Assembly (NCBI GenBank): GCA_038749595.1
Contig: JBCDHW010000001.1
Coordinates: 248,001 to 312,000, forward strand
Direction: 5' to 3'
Length of the DNA stretch: 64,000 nucleotides
Source: Parvularcula sp038749595
GTDB lineage: Bacteria > Pseudomonadota > Alphaproteobacteria > Caulobacterales > Parvularculaceae
The translations under genes and the position numbers were made by a program. Every line of letters begins with the position of its first letter. Position 1 is the first letter of the stretch. Positions 50,304 through 60,108 of the stretch are shown here, piece after piece. The notes under the pieces are model-generated. The model was not told the DNA's origin and ran no database searches. It saw nothing but the letters and a program-made list of their open reading frames with translations.

Positions 50304-51277
50304 AGCGCCGCCTCAGTCATCCGTGCAATGAGCGTATCGAGGGCATAGCCTTCTGCGCGTGCGGTATAGCTTAGGGCCATCCGGTGGCGAAGGATTGGCG
50401 CGGCCAAGGCGATCAGGTCCTCGGTCTCCGGTGCCGGGACCCCGCGGAGCAGGGCACGCGCCCTCAGTGCAAGCGAGAAGGCTTGGCTGGCGCGCGGGCC
50501 TGGACCCCAGCGCAGATGCTCAGCAAACTGACCACCGGGTCGGGCGGTGCGGACGAGCTTAAGAACGGCGTCGATCAGATTGTCGCCAACCGGCATCGCG
50601 CGGACGAGGTCCTGTGCCTCTTCGAGTTCCTCAGCACCGAGAATTTGCTCGGCTTCGACATTGGCATTGAATGTTGTGGCACGGAGCATTTCACGCTCGG
50701 CGTCGAAACTCGGCTGTTCAACGTTGATTTGAAGCAGGAACCGATCGAGCTGCGCCTCGGGGAGCGGATAGGTGCCCTCTTGTTCGATCGGGTTTTGGGT
50801 GGCGAGGACGTGAAATGGACGCGGGAGTGGGCGGATTTTTCCGCCCGTTGTCACCTGCCGCTCCTGCATCGCTTCGAGCAAAGCCGATTGGGTCCGCGGG
50901 CTGGCGCGGTTGATTTCGTCAGCCATCAGCAATTGGCAGAAAACCGGTCCTTCCAGGAAACGGAAACTGCGCGCGCCGGTTTGGCTTTCCTCCAGGACTT
51001 CTGTGCCCAGAATATCGGACGGCATCAGGTCCGGGGTGAATTGCACCCGCTTCGCGCCAAGGCCGAGGACGGTTCCCGTCGCGTTGACCAGTCTCGTCTT
51101 CGCAAGGCCCGGCGTGCCGACCAACAGACCATGGCCACCGCAGAGCAGCGTGACCAACACCTCGGCAATCACCTGATCTTGACCAAAGACCACGCGGCGC
51201 AGGGCGTCTTGCACCTTCTCAAGACGGACGCTGACCGCATCAAATCGGGCAAGCACATCGGCCGAGGAAGAATTCAT
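50300..51277 (-). CDS. MoxR family AAA+ ATPase
   Basis: MoxR ATPases act as chaperones for membrane-complex assembly. The 325-residue protein shows Walker A VGTPGLAKTRLV, Walker B LMADEINR, sensor 1 and the MoxR lid. The ATG 51277 has an AAAGGA site; a longer frame to 51325 lacks one. It is the first gene of a tightly overlapping operon with DUF58, DUF4159 and the vWA/GATase protein. A MoxR-assisted metalloprotein or envelope-stress role is inferred, as no substrate is in the operon. Confidence 0.93.
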   Translation of the reverse strand: MNSSSADVLARFDAVSVRLEKVQDALRRVVFGQDQVIAEVLVTLLCGGHGLLVGTPGLAKTRLVNATGTVLGLGAKRVQFTPDLMPSDILGTEVLEESQTGARSFRFLEGPVFCQLLMADEINRASPRTQSALLEAMQERQVTTGGKIRPLPRPFHVLATQNPIEQEGTYPLPEAQLDRFLLQINVEQPSFDAEREMLRATTFNANVEAEQILGAEELEEAQDLVRAMPVGDNLIDAVLKLVRTARPGGQFAEHLRWGPGPRASQAFSLALRARALLRGVPAPETEDLIALAAPILRHRMALSYTARAEGYALDTLIARMTEAAL

Positions 51278-51456
51278 ACAAACAGTCCTTTGTTCGGTTG
51301 CCTTAGGGCTAAGCTCGTCTGTCACTCTGGATCAAATGGCGATTCCGCAACCCTGAACGATGGTGCAATCCGTCCTACCCGTCAGGGGATCGTTGATTAT
51401 TTATCGATAAGGCGCTTAACGTGACACTACGTGGGTGAATGTTCGCCGAATGCCGT

Positions 51457-51462
51457 GGGAGG
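51457..51462 (+). promoter_or_regulatory. Shine-Dalgarno that sets the sppA start
   Basis: GGGAGG followed by a 5-nt spacer and TTG at 51468. No comparable site precedes the in-frame GTG 51435 or ATG 51450, so the TTG is the likely start. Confidence 0.7.
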
Positions 51463-51467
51463 CTAAT

Positions 51468-53405
51468 TTGACAGAATTAAGCAGCGGGTCTGGGCGCTCG
51501 CGCGTCAGCGCTTGGTCCTTTTTGAAGGGCCTTGCCAAGGTCGTCGTTGGGGGAGCGCTGCTGTTGCAAGCCGTGCTGTTCATCGCCGTTTTCGTCCTGG
51601 TGATCTCGCTCTTGGGCGCAGCATCGGACGGCATGAACGGTAAGAGTGCTTCCGCCGAACTCGAAATTGAAGCGGGCAGCACCCTGTATTTCAATCCAAA
51701 AGGCCTCCTGGGTGAGACAACGCCTGAAGAAGATCCCCTCGAAGAAGCGCTGAATGAAGCCTTCGGTGGCGGCTCAATCGGTCAGATCAGCGTCCACAAG
51801 CTGGTGAAGATTATCGAGACAGCGCGGGACGACGAGGACATCAGCGGGATGGTTCTCGATCTTCAAGGCCTGGCGATCCCCGACATCTATCTATCGAAGG
51901 CCAACCTTCTCGCCGACGCGATCGAAGATTTCCGCGAGTCGGGCAAAGAGGTCATCGCGGTTGGTGATGGGTACGGCCAAAACCAATATCTCGTCGCGTC
52001 AGAAGCCAACAAAGTGATGATGCATCACCAAGGCTCGGTCTTCATGGTCGGCTACGGCCGCTACCGGACCTACTATGCGTCCCTGCTCGAAATGTTGGAC
52101 GTGACCACCAACGTCTTCCGCGTTGGAACGTTCAAGTCTGCCTTGGAGCCGGTTCTGCGGGACGACATGTCGCCTGAAGCGGAAGAAGCGAACGTGGCGT
52201 ATCTCAGCGTCCTGTGGGATAACTTTACTGCCCGCGTCGACGAAAACCGTGACCTTGGCCAAGGCGCTACGGACTTCTACACGAAGCAGGTCGTTGAAAT
52301 CGTGCGCGCTGCGCGGGGTGATCTTGCGGTCGCCGCCCAAGACAGCGGTTACGTTGACCAGCTGGTCACCCGTGCCGAGCTCCGGGACTTCTATATCGAG
52401 CTTGCTGGCGAGGACGAGGACGGAAACCCGAACTTTGTCGACCTCGGCGAGTATAAGTCTCGCGTCGAAAGCCCCGAAGATCGAGACGACATCGGCAACG
52501 TCGCTGTCATCACCGTTGAGGGCGCAATCGTCGATGGCGCTCAAGAAACTGGTGTCGCTTCGGGCGAATTCGTCTCGCGTCAGCTTCGCCGGGCCCGGGA
52601 AGACGACGACGTCAAAGCCGTTGTCCTCCGTGTCGACAGCCCTGGCGGCTCGGTCTTCGCATCGGAACTGATCCGCAACGAAGTCCAAGCGATCCAGGCG
52701 GCAGGTAAGCCGGTCGTTGCGTCGATGAGCTCCCTTGCAGCATCAGGCGGTTACTGGATCTCGTCGCCCGCCGACGCGATCTGGGCACAGGAGACCACGT
52801 TGACCGGCTCGATCGGGATCTTCGCGTACATCCCGACGTTCGAAAAGCTGGCGGCCAGGTATGGTGTCTTCACCGATGGCGTTGGCACAGGCCCGATGGC
52901 GGCGATGAGTGCAGCTCCGATCGGCCCACTGCCTGAGGAGTCCAAACTGGTTATCCAAAACGTGATCGAGAATGGCTACCGCCAGTTCCTCGACCGTGTC
53001 TCCGAGGGACGGGATATCCCGCTCGAAGAGGTGGCTGAAATTGCCGAGGGTCGCGTTTGGATCGGTGCGGATGCAAAAGACATCAACTTGGTCGATGCCT
53101 TCGGTGGTCTCGATGATGCGATCGCCGATGCTGCTGCGCGCGCTGACCTAGAAGAATGGGACGTGGTCGGCATGGGCCGCGAGAAAACGCGGTTCGAGCA
53201 GTTCCTCGAAAGCCTCGGCGCCGAAGCCGAAGCGCGGGGCCTGATCTCGGACGTCGACGGGCCGTTCGGTGTGAACAGCGACAATTTCGACCGTACGACC
53301 CTGGGCCAAGCGATCGAGATCCTCGATCGTGAGACGCGGTTCCAAGCGAGCTTTAGCGATCCGAACGATATCTACGTTCGGTGCTTGGAGTGCACGGTGT
53401 ACTAA
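51468..53405 (+). CDS. sppA: Signal peptide peptidase SppA, 67-kDa type
   Basis: A 645-residue membrane-anchored Ser/Lys protease that clears signal peptides. One N-terminal membrane helix lies at about 28-50. The catalytic lysine is in VGTFKSALEP at Lys223 and the nucleophilic serine in LAASGGYWIS at Ser426, as in the long E. coli-like form made of two tandem S49 domains. TTG 51468 is supported by the GGGAGG site; GTG 51435 and ATG 51450 would extend the N-terminus. A strong terminator follows the stop. The gene is divergent from moxR. Confidence 0.93.
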   Translation: MTELSSGSGRSRVSAWSFLKGLAKVVVGGALLLQAVLFIAVFVLVISLLGAASDGMNGKSASAELEIEAGSTLYFNPKGLLGETTPEEDPLEEALNEAFGGGSIGQISVHKLVKIIETARDDEDISGMVLDLQGLAIPDIYLSKANLLADAIEDFRESGKEVIAVGDGYGQNQYLVASEANKVMMHHQGSVFMVGYGRYRTYYASLLEMLDVTTNVFRVGTFKSALEPVLRDDMSPEAEEANVAYLSVLWDNFTARVDENRDLGQGATDFYTKQVVEIVRAARGDLAVAAQDSGYVDQLVTRAELRDFYIELAGEDEDGNPNFVDLGEYKSRVESPEDRDDIGNVAVITVEGAIVDGAQETGVASGEFVSRQLRRAREDDDVKAVVLRVDSPGGSVFASELIRNEVQAIQAAGKPVVASMSSLAASGGYWISSPADAIWAQETTLTGSIGIFAYIPTFEKLAARYGVFTDGVGTGPMAAMSAAPIGPLPEESKLVIQNVIENGYRQFLDRVSEGRDIPLEEVAEIAEGRVWIGADAKDINLVDAFGGLDDAIADAAARADLEEWDVVGMGREKTRFEQFLESLGAEAEARGLISDVDGPFGVNSDNFDRTTLGQAIEILDRETRFQASFSDPNDIYVRCLECTVY

Positions 53406-53427
53406 CGCCGGATCACCTTAATTTTAT

Positions 53428-53469
53428 GAGCCCCCGGTGCGCTTGACCGCCGCCGGGGGCTCTTTCATT
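53428..53469 (+). terminator. Intrinsic terminator of sppA
   Basis: A 10-bp GC-rich stem (GAGCCCCCGG with CCGGGGGCTC, 15-nt loop) is followed by TTTCATTTT. It lies between sppA and the DUF1285 gene. Confidence 0.82.
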
Positions 53470-53477
53470 TTCACGGC

Positions 53478-54023
53478 GTGACAGACCTTTTCCAACTCGC
53501 AAACCAGCTCAGCGAAGCCGGCGGCGATGCGCCGCTGCCTGTCGACCAATGGCATCCGTCCCATTGCGGATCGATGGATATGGTGATCCGCGCCGACGGT
53601 ACGTGGTGGCACGAAGGTGTACGGATCACCCGCGCGCCGTTAGTCCGCCTGTTCTCACGCATCCTCCGGAAAGACGATGACGGTTATGTGCTCGTCACAC
53701 CTGCGGAGAAAGTGTCGATCATTGTGGAAGACGTGCCTTTTCTCGCCGTCGATTTCGATATCATCGGCACCGACTGGCATTTCCGCACCAATGTCGGCGA
53801 CATCGTTCGCATCGACGACACCCACCCGATCGAAATGCGCCGCAGTGAGACAATCGATCAGTATGCGCCCTATATCCGTGTGCGCGGAGGCCTCGACGCG
53901 CGCCTCGAACGCTCCGCGTACTACCGCATGGCCGCCCAACTTGAGACCAGCGACGCCAGCGATGACTTGCTGCTGTACAGCGGCGGTGCTGTTTTCACAT
54001 TGCAAGCCGAGGCGGCCTCATGA
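53478..54023 (+). CDS. DUF1285 domain protein
   Basis: A 181-residue protein with the DUF1285 features: PLVRLFSRILRKDDDGYVLVTPAEKVSI and VEDVPFLAVDFD. Function unknown; in alphaproteobacteria it is regularly linked with the NUDIX and CCA-adding genes, as here. GTG start at 53478. It overlaps the next gene by 4 nt. Confidence 0.88.
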   Translation: MTDLFQLANQLSEAGGDAPLPVDQWHPSHCGSMDMVIRADGTWWHEGVRITRAPLVRLFSRILRKDDDGYVLVTPAEKVSIIVEDVPFLAVDFDIIGTDWHFRTNVGDIVRIDDTHPIEMRRSETIDQYAPYIRVRGGLDARLERSAYYRMAAQLETSDASDDLLLYSGGAVFTLQAEAAS

Positions 54024-54658
54024 CCACGGCGTGGCAAGAGCGTTTGGCGCGCGGGCTCGCCACACCTGCTTCCCAGCGGGAACGGTTCTTGTTTCGTGAG
54101 CTCAATCCTACCCTTGACCACACCCCGATCCTCACAAAGCCCGTGGAACGGCCCCGTCCGGCGGCGGTTCTCATCGGTATAAGGAAGACCGATGAGCCCT
54201 CCGTGGTGCTCACCGTCCGTTCACCGACGATGCCCAGTCACGCGGGGCAGATATCCCTTCCCGGGGGTACACCGCGTGAGGAGGGTGAAGATCATGTCGC
54301 GACAGCTCTTCGTGAGGCCGACGAAGAAGTCGGCCTTGCCGCAGACGTGCTCGAGGTGATTGGGACCATGGGCCCGCACCATGGCGGCTTAGGATACGTG
54401 GTGACGCCCGTGGTCGCGCTCCTCGATGCCGACGCGCCTGTGGAAGCCTGTCCGCGTGAGGTCTCCGAAGCGTTTGAAGTTCCCTTCGCCCATTTGGTCG
54501 AACCCAAAAACCACGTCGTCCAAGAGCGCCGGTTCAGCGGTGTGCCCTACAACATGTTCGCAGTCCCCGTCGCTGATACAAAAGGGGTTGAGCGGAATAT
54601 CTGGGGACTGACGGCCGGTATCCTGAGCACATTATCTGAAGTCTACAACGATGCCTAA
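54020..54658 (+). CDS. NUDIX hydrolase, CoA-pyrophosphatase-like
   Basis: The 212-residue enzyme has the NUDIX box GGTPREEGEDHVATALREADEEVGL (given here in parts: GGTPREEGE and READEEVGL) and the upstream SLPGG context shared by NudL/Nudt7-like coenzyme A diphosphatases. The substrate is inferred. The gene overlaps DUF1285 by 4 nt and the CCA gene by 8 nt, making a three-gene operon. Confidence 0.9.
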   Translation: MTTAWQERLARGLATPASQRERFLFRELNPTLDHTPILTKPVERPRPAAVLIGIRKTDEPSVVLTVRSPTMPSHAGQISLPGGTPREEGEDHVATALREADEEVGLAADVLEVIGTMGPHHGGLGYVVTPVVALLDADAPVEACPREVSEAFEVPFAHLVEPKNHVVQERRFSGVPYNMFAVPVADTKGVERNIWGLTAGILSTLSEVYNDA

Positions 54659-55847
54659 GCTCGCTCCGCGCTTCGATTGGGTGTCGGAGCCACGGCTCCA
54701 GCTTATTCTTCAAGCTTTGCGGCGCGATGGCGAGGCGCGCTTTGTTGGGGGGTGTGTCCGCGATGCGCTGCTCGGCGAATCCCCCCTTGAGAACGACGCG
54801 ATCGACATCGATATCGCCACCGACCGGACGCCGGATGAGATGCTGGCGTGCTTTGAGGCGGCGGGGGTTCGCGCCATCCCGACCGGTGCAGCACACGGAA
54901 CGATAACCGCTGTAGCGAGCGGTTTGGTGGCCGAATGCACAACCCTCCGCGCCGATGTTGAAACAGACGGCCGTCATGCTGTTGTGGCATTTAGCCGAAA
55001 CTGGGACGACGACTGGCGACGGCGCGATTTCACCATCAACGCACTGTATGCGGATGATCGTGGAAACGTATGGGACCCTTCAAATGGCCAGAGCGACCTG
55101 GCGAACGGAGCTGTGCGCTTCATCGGCGAAGCGGGCACACGGATTAAAGAAGATGCCTTGCGGATCCTCCGGTTTTTTCGGTTCTCAAGCCGTTTTGCCG
55201 ATACGTTTGATGAGGCTGCTAAGGATGCGATCCGTGCCCACGGCGAGCTCATTCGCGGCCTTTCGCGGGAGCGCATTTGGTCAGAGCTCAGCCGTACATT
55301 TGCTGCCCCGCGCTCCGGCGAAGCGCTCGCCTTAGCGCAAGAGCTCGGTGTGCTGAGCCATATCATTCCCGAAACGGCCCGTACGGAGATCTTCCGCGTT
55401 TATCGCCAAGCTGGGCAGTGCGACGTCGCGGGCAGCCTCGCGGCCCTGTGGCCTGGGCTAGATGCCAAACGGTTACGCGAGGACTTCCGCGCACCAAACG
55501 GTGTGATTGATCTGTACCGTGACATTGAAAAAGCCCGCGAAGCTTTGTCGGTCAATATGTCGGCCCACGAACTGCTCTACCGATATCGCGGAGGCGCCCC
55601 TTACCTGGCTGCCCAAATCGCTGTTGCGGAAGGCGAAAGCGTTGATCCATCGCTGATCGAAGCGCTGCGCGGAGGCCTGCCGCCAGTGCTTCCGATCAGC
55701 GGAAAGGATGTGGTGGCGCGCGGTATTGAACCTGGACCGAAAATCAGTACCGTGATGAAAAATTTTGAACGTCTATGGTTAGACGCGGGCGTGCCGCAGG
55801 ATCCCAAAGCGATCAAACGGCTTCTCGATGCTGCGCTGGACCATTAA
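54651..55847 (+). CDS. cca: CCA tRNA nucleotidyltransferase (class II polymerase-beta type)
   Basis: This enzyme adds or repairs the 3'-CCA of tRNAs. The 398-residue protein has FVGGCVRDALLG, the catalytic DIDIAT, and the downstream RRDFTINALYAD motif; the neck RDALRIL appears as EDALRILRFFRFSSRFA. It is the last gene of the DUF1285/NUDIX operon and its stop overlaps the smc stop by 4 nt. Poly(A) polymerase activity is a family alternative but the VGGCVRD and DID spacing fit CCA enzymes. Confidence 0.93.
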   Translation: MPKLAPRFDWVSEPRLQLILQALRRDGEARFVGGCVRDALLGESPLENDAIDIDIATDRTPDEMLACFEAAGVRAIPTGAAHGTITAVASGLVAECTTLRADVETDGRHAVVAFSRNWDDDWRRRDFTINALYADDRGNVWDPSNGQSDLANGAVRFIGEAGTRIKEDALRILRFFRFSSRFADTFDEAAKDAIRAHGELIRGLSRERIWSELSRTFAAPRSGEALALAQELGVLSHIIPETARTEIFRVYRQAGQCDVAGSLAALWPGLDAKRLREDFRAPNGVIDLYRDIEKAREALSVNMSAHELLYRYRGGAPYLAAQIAVAEGESVDPSLIEALRGGLPPVLPISGKDVVARGIEPGPKISTVMKNFERLWLDAGVPQDPKAIKRLLDAALDH

Positions 55848-58800
55848 GCAGCGAGGCGCCGTGCCGAGTCGAGGTCGAGGCTGAACAATCGGCTGACGCC
55901 GCGCTCCATCATGGTGACCCCGAACAAGCGGTCCATGCGCGACATCGTCAGCGGATGGTGCGTGACCACAACAAACCGCGTCGTCGCAGACCTCGCCATC
56001 AACGACAGCAGATCACAGAACCGTTCGACGTTGGCATCGTCGAGAGGTGCGTCGACTTCGTCCAGTACACAGATTGGTGCCGGGTTGGTTTTGAACGCGG
56101 CGAAGATCAGCGCCGTCGCGGTGAGCGCTTGCTCACCGCCAGACATGAGGCTGAGGGACTGAAGTTTCTTACCGGGCGGGCAGGCGAAGATTTCAAGGCC
56201 AGCAGCAAGCGGATCATCATTGTCGACAAATTTGAGGTGTGCCTCGCCGCCGCCAAAGAGGCTGGTGAACAGCTCGCGGAAATGTCCGTTCACGGCATCA
56301 AACGCGGCCAGCAAACGCTGGCGCCCCTCACGGTTGATGGAGTTCACCGCGGTCTGCAGCTGAGCCGATGCGTCTTCACAATCACTCCGTTCACGGCGCA
56401 ATGATTCGAGGCGCTCTTCAACTTGCGTTTGCTCGTCCGCCGCGAGAAGGTTCACTGAGCCGAGCCGTTCGCGCTCGCGTTCGAGCCTCGTAAGCTTATT
56501 TTGTAGCGCGTCTACCGAGCCGAGTGCATCGGACTGCGCAACAACGGACGCCGCCGCGTCGCGGCTCATTTCTGTCTCGGCTAAGGCCTCGTCCAGCCGT
56601 TCGAGCGCAGCCTTAAGCTCTGCGTTCAACGCCGCGAGATCCTCTCGGATCGCTGCTACAGAAGCTTCGGCCTCGCGGCGGGTCTTCTCGGCCGCGCTCG
56701 ACTTATTCTCCTGCTCCGCCAGGGCATCTCGCGCGCGTTCCCACGCGCGCTCAGCTTCACTGGCCGCAAGCTCGAGAGCCTCGCCTGTCTGCGCATGATC
56801 GCCAACTGGTGTTGCCTCGGCGATTTGCGCTTCAAGCTCCTGACGCTGGGTGCTCAGTTCACTGATGCGTTGATCGGCTGCTCTGCGACGCTCCGTCCAC
56901 GCACGTTCCTGGGCTTGTTGCTGGCGAAGGTTGTCGCGGCGGGCTTGGACCTGACGCCGATGTTCTGCCGCTTGGCCGCGGGCTTGGCCCGCCCGACGCC
57001 GCGCCTCGTCGCGTTGTGCGCGAAGGCGCGCCAGCTCCATGTCGTCGATGTGCTGAGCAGGGGCGCGCGCCTCCGCGCTCTTGAGGTTCTCTTCAGCTTG
57101 AAGGACCGTGTCACGAAGATTCGTACGCTGAGCGTCGATGGTCTCGCGCTTTGCGCGAAGGCCTGATTGTTGGTCTTTGATGGTCTCAAGCGCTTGTGCG
57201 GTGCGGCGTTCTTCCGCTGCGGCGTTAGAGAGCGCTTCGCGCGCCGCTTTGTGCGCAGCTGCCGCTTGTTCGGCTGCTGCCTTCGCTTGATCAGCATGGT
57301 CGCTCGCGCGCGCGGCATCGCGCTGCGCCGCGGCGATCGCGGTGTCGAGTTCCTTCAGCCGCGCCGCCGCCGCGAGGAGCTCTTCGAGGTGGCCCTGGCT
57401 CTCGCCGAGGCGCTTGTACCCGTCCCACCGCCACAGATCACCGCGGCTGTTGAGGAGTGTTTGTCCGGGCGTCAGCGCTGCCAATTGTTCATTGGTCGGA
57501 ACATCTTCAACCAGACCCAGCGATTGAAAACGACGCGCGAGAGCAGGGGGCGTGTCCAAGAGGCCATCGAGGGGTTGGGTGCCTGCGGGGAGCGGCGCCA
57601 AAGCATTGTTAGGTGCGCCATGATCCGTCCACGCATGGTCGCCGGTGCCGAGCGCTGCGTAAAGCGCATCACCGAGCGCTGCTGCCAGGGCGGAGCGGAC
57701 ATTCTCTGGTGCTGACAGGGTCTGCATAAGCGATGCAGACGTCTCATTGTCGGCCTTCGGAAGGAGGGGAAGAAGCACGGCGCGCTCTTTTTCGAGCAAC
57801 GCGCAAGCCTCCGAGAGTCGCCGGTGTTCACTGACGGCTTGCTCGCTCAGCGTCCGCGTCTCCTCGCGTGCACCTTCCGCTGCTGCCAACCGTTCCTCAG
57901 CGTTTGTCCGTTCTGTCGCTGCAGCTTCAACATCTCGCGTTGCCTGGTTGAGGACGGTATCGTCCAACGCAGGAAGCTCCGCCCACTGCGCTTCGACGGC
58001 GCGCAACTTCGTCTGTGCACTTTCCAATTGGGTTTGCGCTAGGCGCTTGGCTTCCTCCGCTGCGCGGATTTCTGCCTTGAGTTCGGCCGCGCGCGCTTGG
58101 GTTTCTTCGAAGGCCTGTTCAGCATCCTGCGCTGCTTCGTCCGCGGCACGCGCCGCTTCCTCTAGGGCTGCACGGGCATCGGCTTCTGAGCCAAGTTCCC
58201 CGTTGAGGGCGGCGATCCGCTCAGCCGCGGCGGTGATCGCGGTCTTCGCCTCTTCGAGAAGCGACATCTCTCGCGTTTCGTCGCCGCTTAGTTTCTCGAG
58301 GGCACGCTCGCGTTCTGCGGCGGCTTGCTGGCGCAGGGCCTGTTCGCTCTCAAAGCTTTTGAGGTCAGCGTTGGCCTTCGTCATCGCGGTTGCTTTTTTG
58401 CGCTCTTCCGTACGCGCATCATCGACCAGCTTGAGGGATGACGTTGCCTCACGGTCGGCGCTCGCGGCGGTGCTTGCCGCTTCTGCAACGAGGTTACGGC
58501 GCTCAGAAATTTGCGTTTCAAGGCGCTGGTGCGCTTTGAAGGCAGCGCCGATGCGCGCCGCCGTTAAATCGCGCTCGGCATCCTTAATTTCGTCTGTAAG
58601 CGCCTTATATTTCGCAGCTTTGCGGGCTTGCCGGGACAATTGCTCGGATTGCACGTCGAGCTCGCCGATCACGTCATCAAGACGCTCAAGATTGTCACCG
58701 GCCGCTTTCAGGCGAAGCTGCGCCTCATGGCGCCGCGCGGCGAGACCGGTGACACCCGCTGCTTCCTCGAGGAACCGGCGACGCTCTGTTGGCTTGGCAT

Positions 58801-59272
58801 TGATCAGCTCACTGATCTGTCCTTGCCGGACCAAAGCCGGAGAGGTGGATCCGGTCGATGCATCGGCGAACAACATCTGCACATCGCGTGCACGGACTTC
58901 TTTGCCGTTGATGGAGTAGTTGGAGATGGACCCATCAGCACGGCGCACCACGCGGCGTGCGACGACCAACGTGTCGGTGTCGTTGAACTGCGCCGGTGCG
59001 CGCCGCTCGCTGTTATCGATCTCGAGGGTGACCTCGGCCCAGCTGCGTGCCGCCCGCCCGCCTGCGGTTCCGGCGAAGATCACTTCGTCCATGCCCGAGG
59101 CCCGCATGGCCTTGGCCGAGTTCGCCCCCATCAGCCACCTCAGGCCCTCAACGAGATTTGATTTCCCGCAGCCATTCGGCCCGACAATGCCCGTCAGGCC
59201 GGGTTTGATCTCGATATCGACGGGCTCAACAAAAGATTTGAAGCCGCAGAGGCGGAGGCGATCAAAGCGCAT
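55844..59272 (-). CDS. smc: Chromosome segregation protein SMC
   Basis: SMC dimers organise and segregate the chromosome. The 1142-residue protein has an N-terminal Walker A GPNGCGKSNLVEGLRWLMG, two long coiled-coil arms (Ala/Glu/Arg heptads), a hinge near residues 500-620, and a C-terminal ATP-binding domain with signature SLMSGGEQALTA and Walker B VLDEVDAPLDD. The length is normal. It lies at the end of a conserved run with a DsbA-like lipoprotein and dciA. No scpA or scpB gene lies nearby. Confidence 0.97.
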   Translation of the reverse strand: MRFDRLRLCGFKSFVEPVDIEIKPGLTGIVGPNGCGKSNLVEGLRWLMGANSAKAMRASGMDEVIFAGTAGGRAARSWAEVTLEIDNSERRAPAQFNDTDTLVVARRVVRRADGSISNYSINGKEVRARDVQMLFADASTGSTSPALVRQGQISELINAKPTERRRFLEEAAGVTGLAARRHEAQLRLKAAGDNLERLDDVIGELDVQSEQLSRQARKAAKYKALTDEIKDAERDLTAARIGAAFKAHQRLETQISERRNLVAEAASTAASADREATSSLKLVDDARTEERKKATAMTKANADLKSFESEQALRQQAAAERERALEKLSGDETREMSLLEEAKTAITAAAERIAALNGELGSEADARAALEEAARAADEAAQDAEQAFEETQARAAELKAEIRAAEEAKRLAQTQLESAQTKLRAVEAQWAELPALDDTVLNQATRDVEAAATERTNAEERLAAAEGAREETRTLSEQAVSEHRRLSEACALLEKERAVLLPLLPKADNETSASLMQTLSAPENVRSALAAALGDALYAALGTGDHAWTDHGAPNNALAPLPAGTQPLDGLLDTPPALARRFQSLGLVEDVPTNEQLAALTPGQTLLNSRGDLWRWDGYKRLGESQGHLEELLAAAARLKELDTAIAAAQRDAARASDHADQAKAAAEQAAAAHKAAREALSNAAAEERRTAQALETIKDQQSGLRAKRETIDAQRTNLRDTVLQAEENLKSAEARAPAQHIDDMELARLRAQRDEARRRAGQARGQAAEHRRQVQARRDNLRQQQAQERAWTERRRAADQRISELSTQRQELEAQIAEATPVGDHAQTGEALELAASEAERAWERARDALAEQENKSSAAEKTRREAEASVAAIREDLAALNAELKAALERLDEALAETEMSRDAAASVVAQSDALGSVDALQNKLTRLERERERLGSVNLLAADEQTQVEERLESLRRERSDCEDASAQLQTAVNSINREGRQRLLAAFDAVNGHFRELFTSLFGGGEAHLKFVDNDDPLAAGLEIFACPPGKKLQSLSLMSGGEQALTATALIFAAFKTNPAPICVLDEVDAPLDDANVERFCDLLSLMARSATTRFVVVTHHPLTMSRMDRLFGVTMMERGVSRLFSLDLDSARRLAA

Positions 59273-59332
59273 AGCGTTTCCCTGGGCACGGCGGATCCGT
59301 AACCGAAAGGTTAACCCTACGCGATTCGGGCG

Positions 59333-60076
59333 TTAGCGACGCTTGGCAACTTCCTCTTTCAGGATCGCGACGATGTCTTCCGGAGTCCCGCGTAGGGTAA
59401 TGGGTGCGCCGTCGATGATGAAGCTCGGCGTGCCGGTGAGATTAAGCTCGCGGCCTTGCTCGATCGACTCGATGATCACCGATCGAATGTCGTCGCGGCG
59501 GAAGCACGCGTCGAAGTCGTCTCCCGCAATGCCCGCCTGGGCTGCGATGTTACGCAAGGCGCCTGCGGAGTCGTCGCCGTAAACCCAGGTCGATTGCGTT
59601 TTGTAGAGCGCGTCCACCATGGCGAAGTACGCCTCCGGGCCCGACTCCGTCGCCGCGCAGCGGGCTAGGATGAAGCCGGCTTGGGCGTATTTCAGGGGCG
59701 GCGTTGGGAATTCTTTATACACAAACCGCACCTCGCCAGTGTCGATCAGTTGTTCTTTGATCGCCGGGAAGGCGCTCTTGTGGAACGCGGCGCAGCCAGG
59801 GCACGTCACCGATGCGAATTCCGTGACGGTGAGCGGCGCATCGGGGCTGCCGATCACCATTTCTGAGGCTGCAAGGCTGCCTTCAGGGGCGGAGAGGCGC
59901 TCCGGCTGCGCCGGCGCTGCGGGCTCCGCCGCAGCTTCCGCTGTCGGTGCGGACGCTTCGGAAGCGGCGGCTTCAGCAGTTGGCGCGTCGGACGAGGCAT
60001 CGTTCCCGCCGCCGCAGGCTGCTAGGGCGAAAACACTGAGGGCGAGGGCGGGCGCTAAGGCGATCTTCAAATCCAT
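59333..60076 (-). CDS. DsbA-like thiol-disulfide lipoprotein
   Basis: The 247-residue precursor has a lipobox (ALAACGG) near residue 21, an Ala/Glu/Pro-rich linker to about 75, and a thioredoxin-fold domain with active site CPGC and the cis-proline loop TGTPSFIIDG. It therefore acts in the periplasm, anchored by lipid, as a thiol oxidant or reductant. CPGC is atypical versus CPHC of E. coli DsbA. It lies 60 nt upstream of smc in the same direction. Confidence 0.92.
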   Translation of the reverse strand: MDLKIALAPALALSVFALAACGGGNDASSDAPTAEAAASEASAPTAEAAAEPAAPAQPERLSAPEGSLAASEMVIGSPDAPLTVTEFASVTCPGCAAFHKSAFPAIKEQLIDTGEVRFVYKEFPTPPLKYAQAGFILARCAATESGPEAYFAMVDALYKTQSTWVYGDDSAGALRNIAAQAGIAGDDFDACFRRDDIRSVIIESIEQGRELNLTGTPSFIIDGAPITLRGTPEDIVAILKEEVAKRR

Positions 60077-60108
60077 CGCCGCTCCTTAGCCTGAACGCCC
60101 CGCGGCGC

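Noticed and set aside
57747..58919. Long 390-codon frame antisense to smc
   Set aside because: Composition is Ser/Arg/Ala-rich as expected for the shadow of a coiled-coil gene in GC-rich DNA; the smc frame is clearly conserved.
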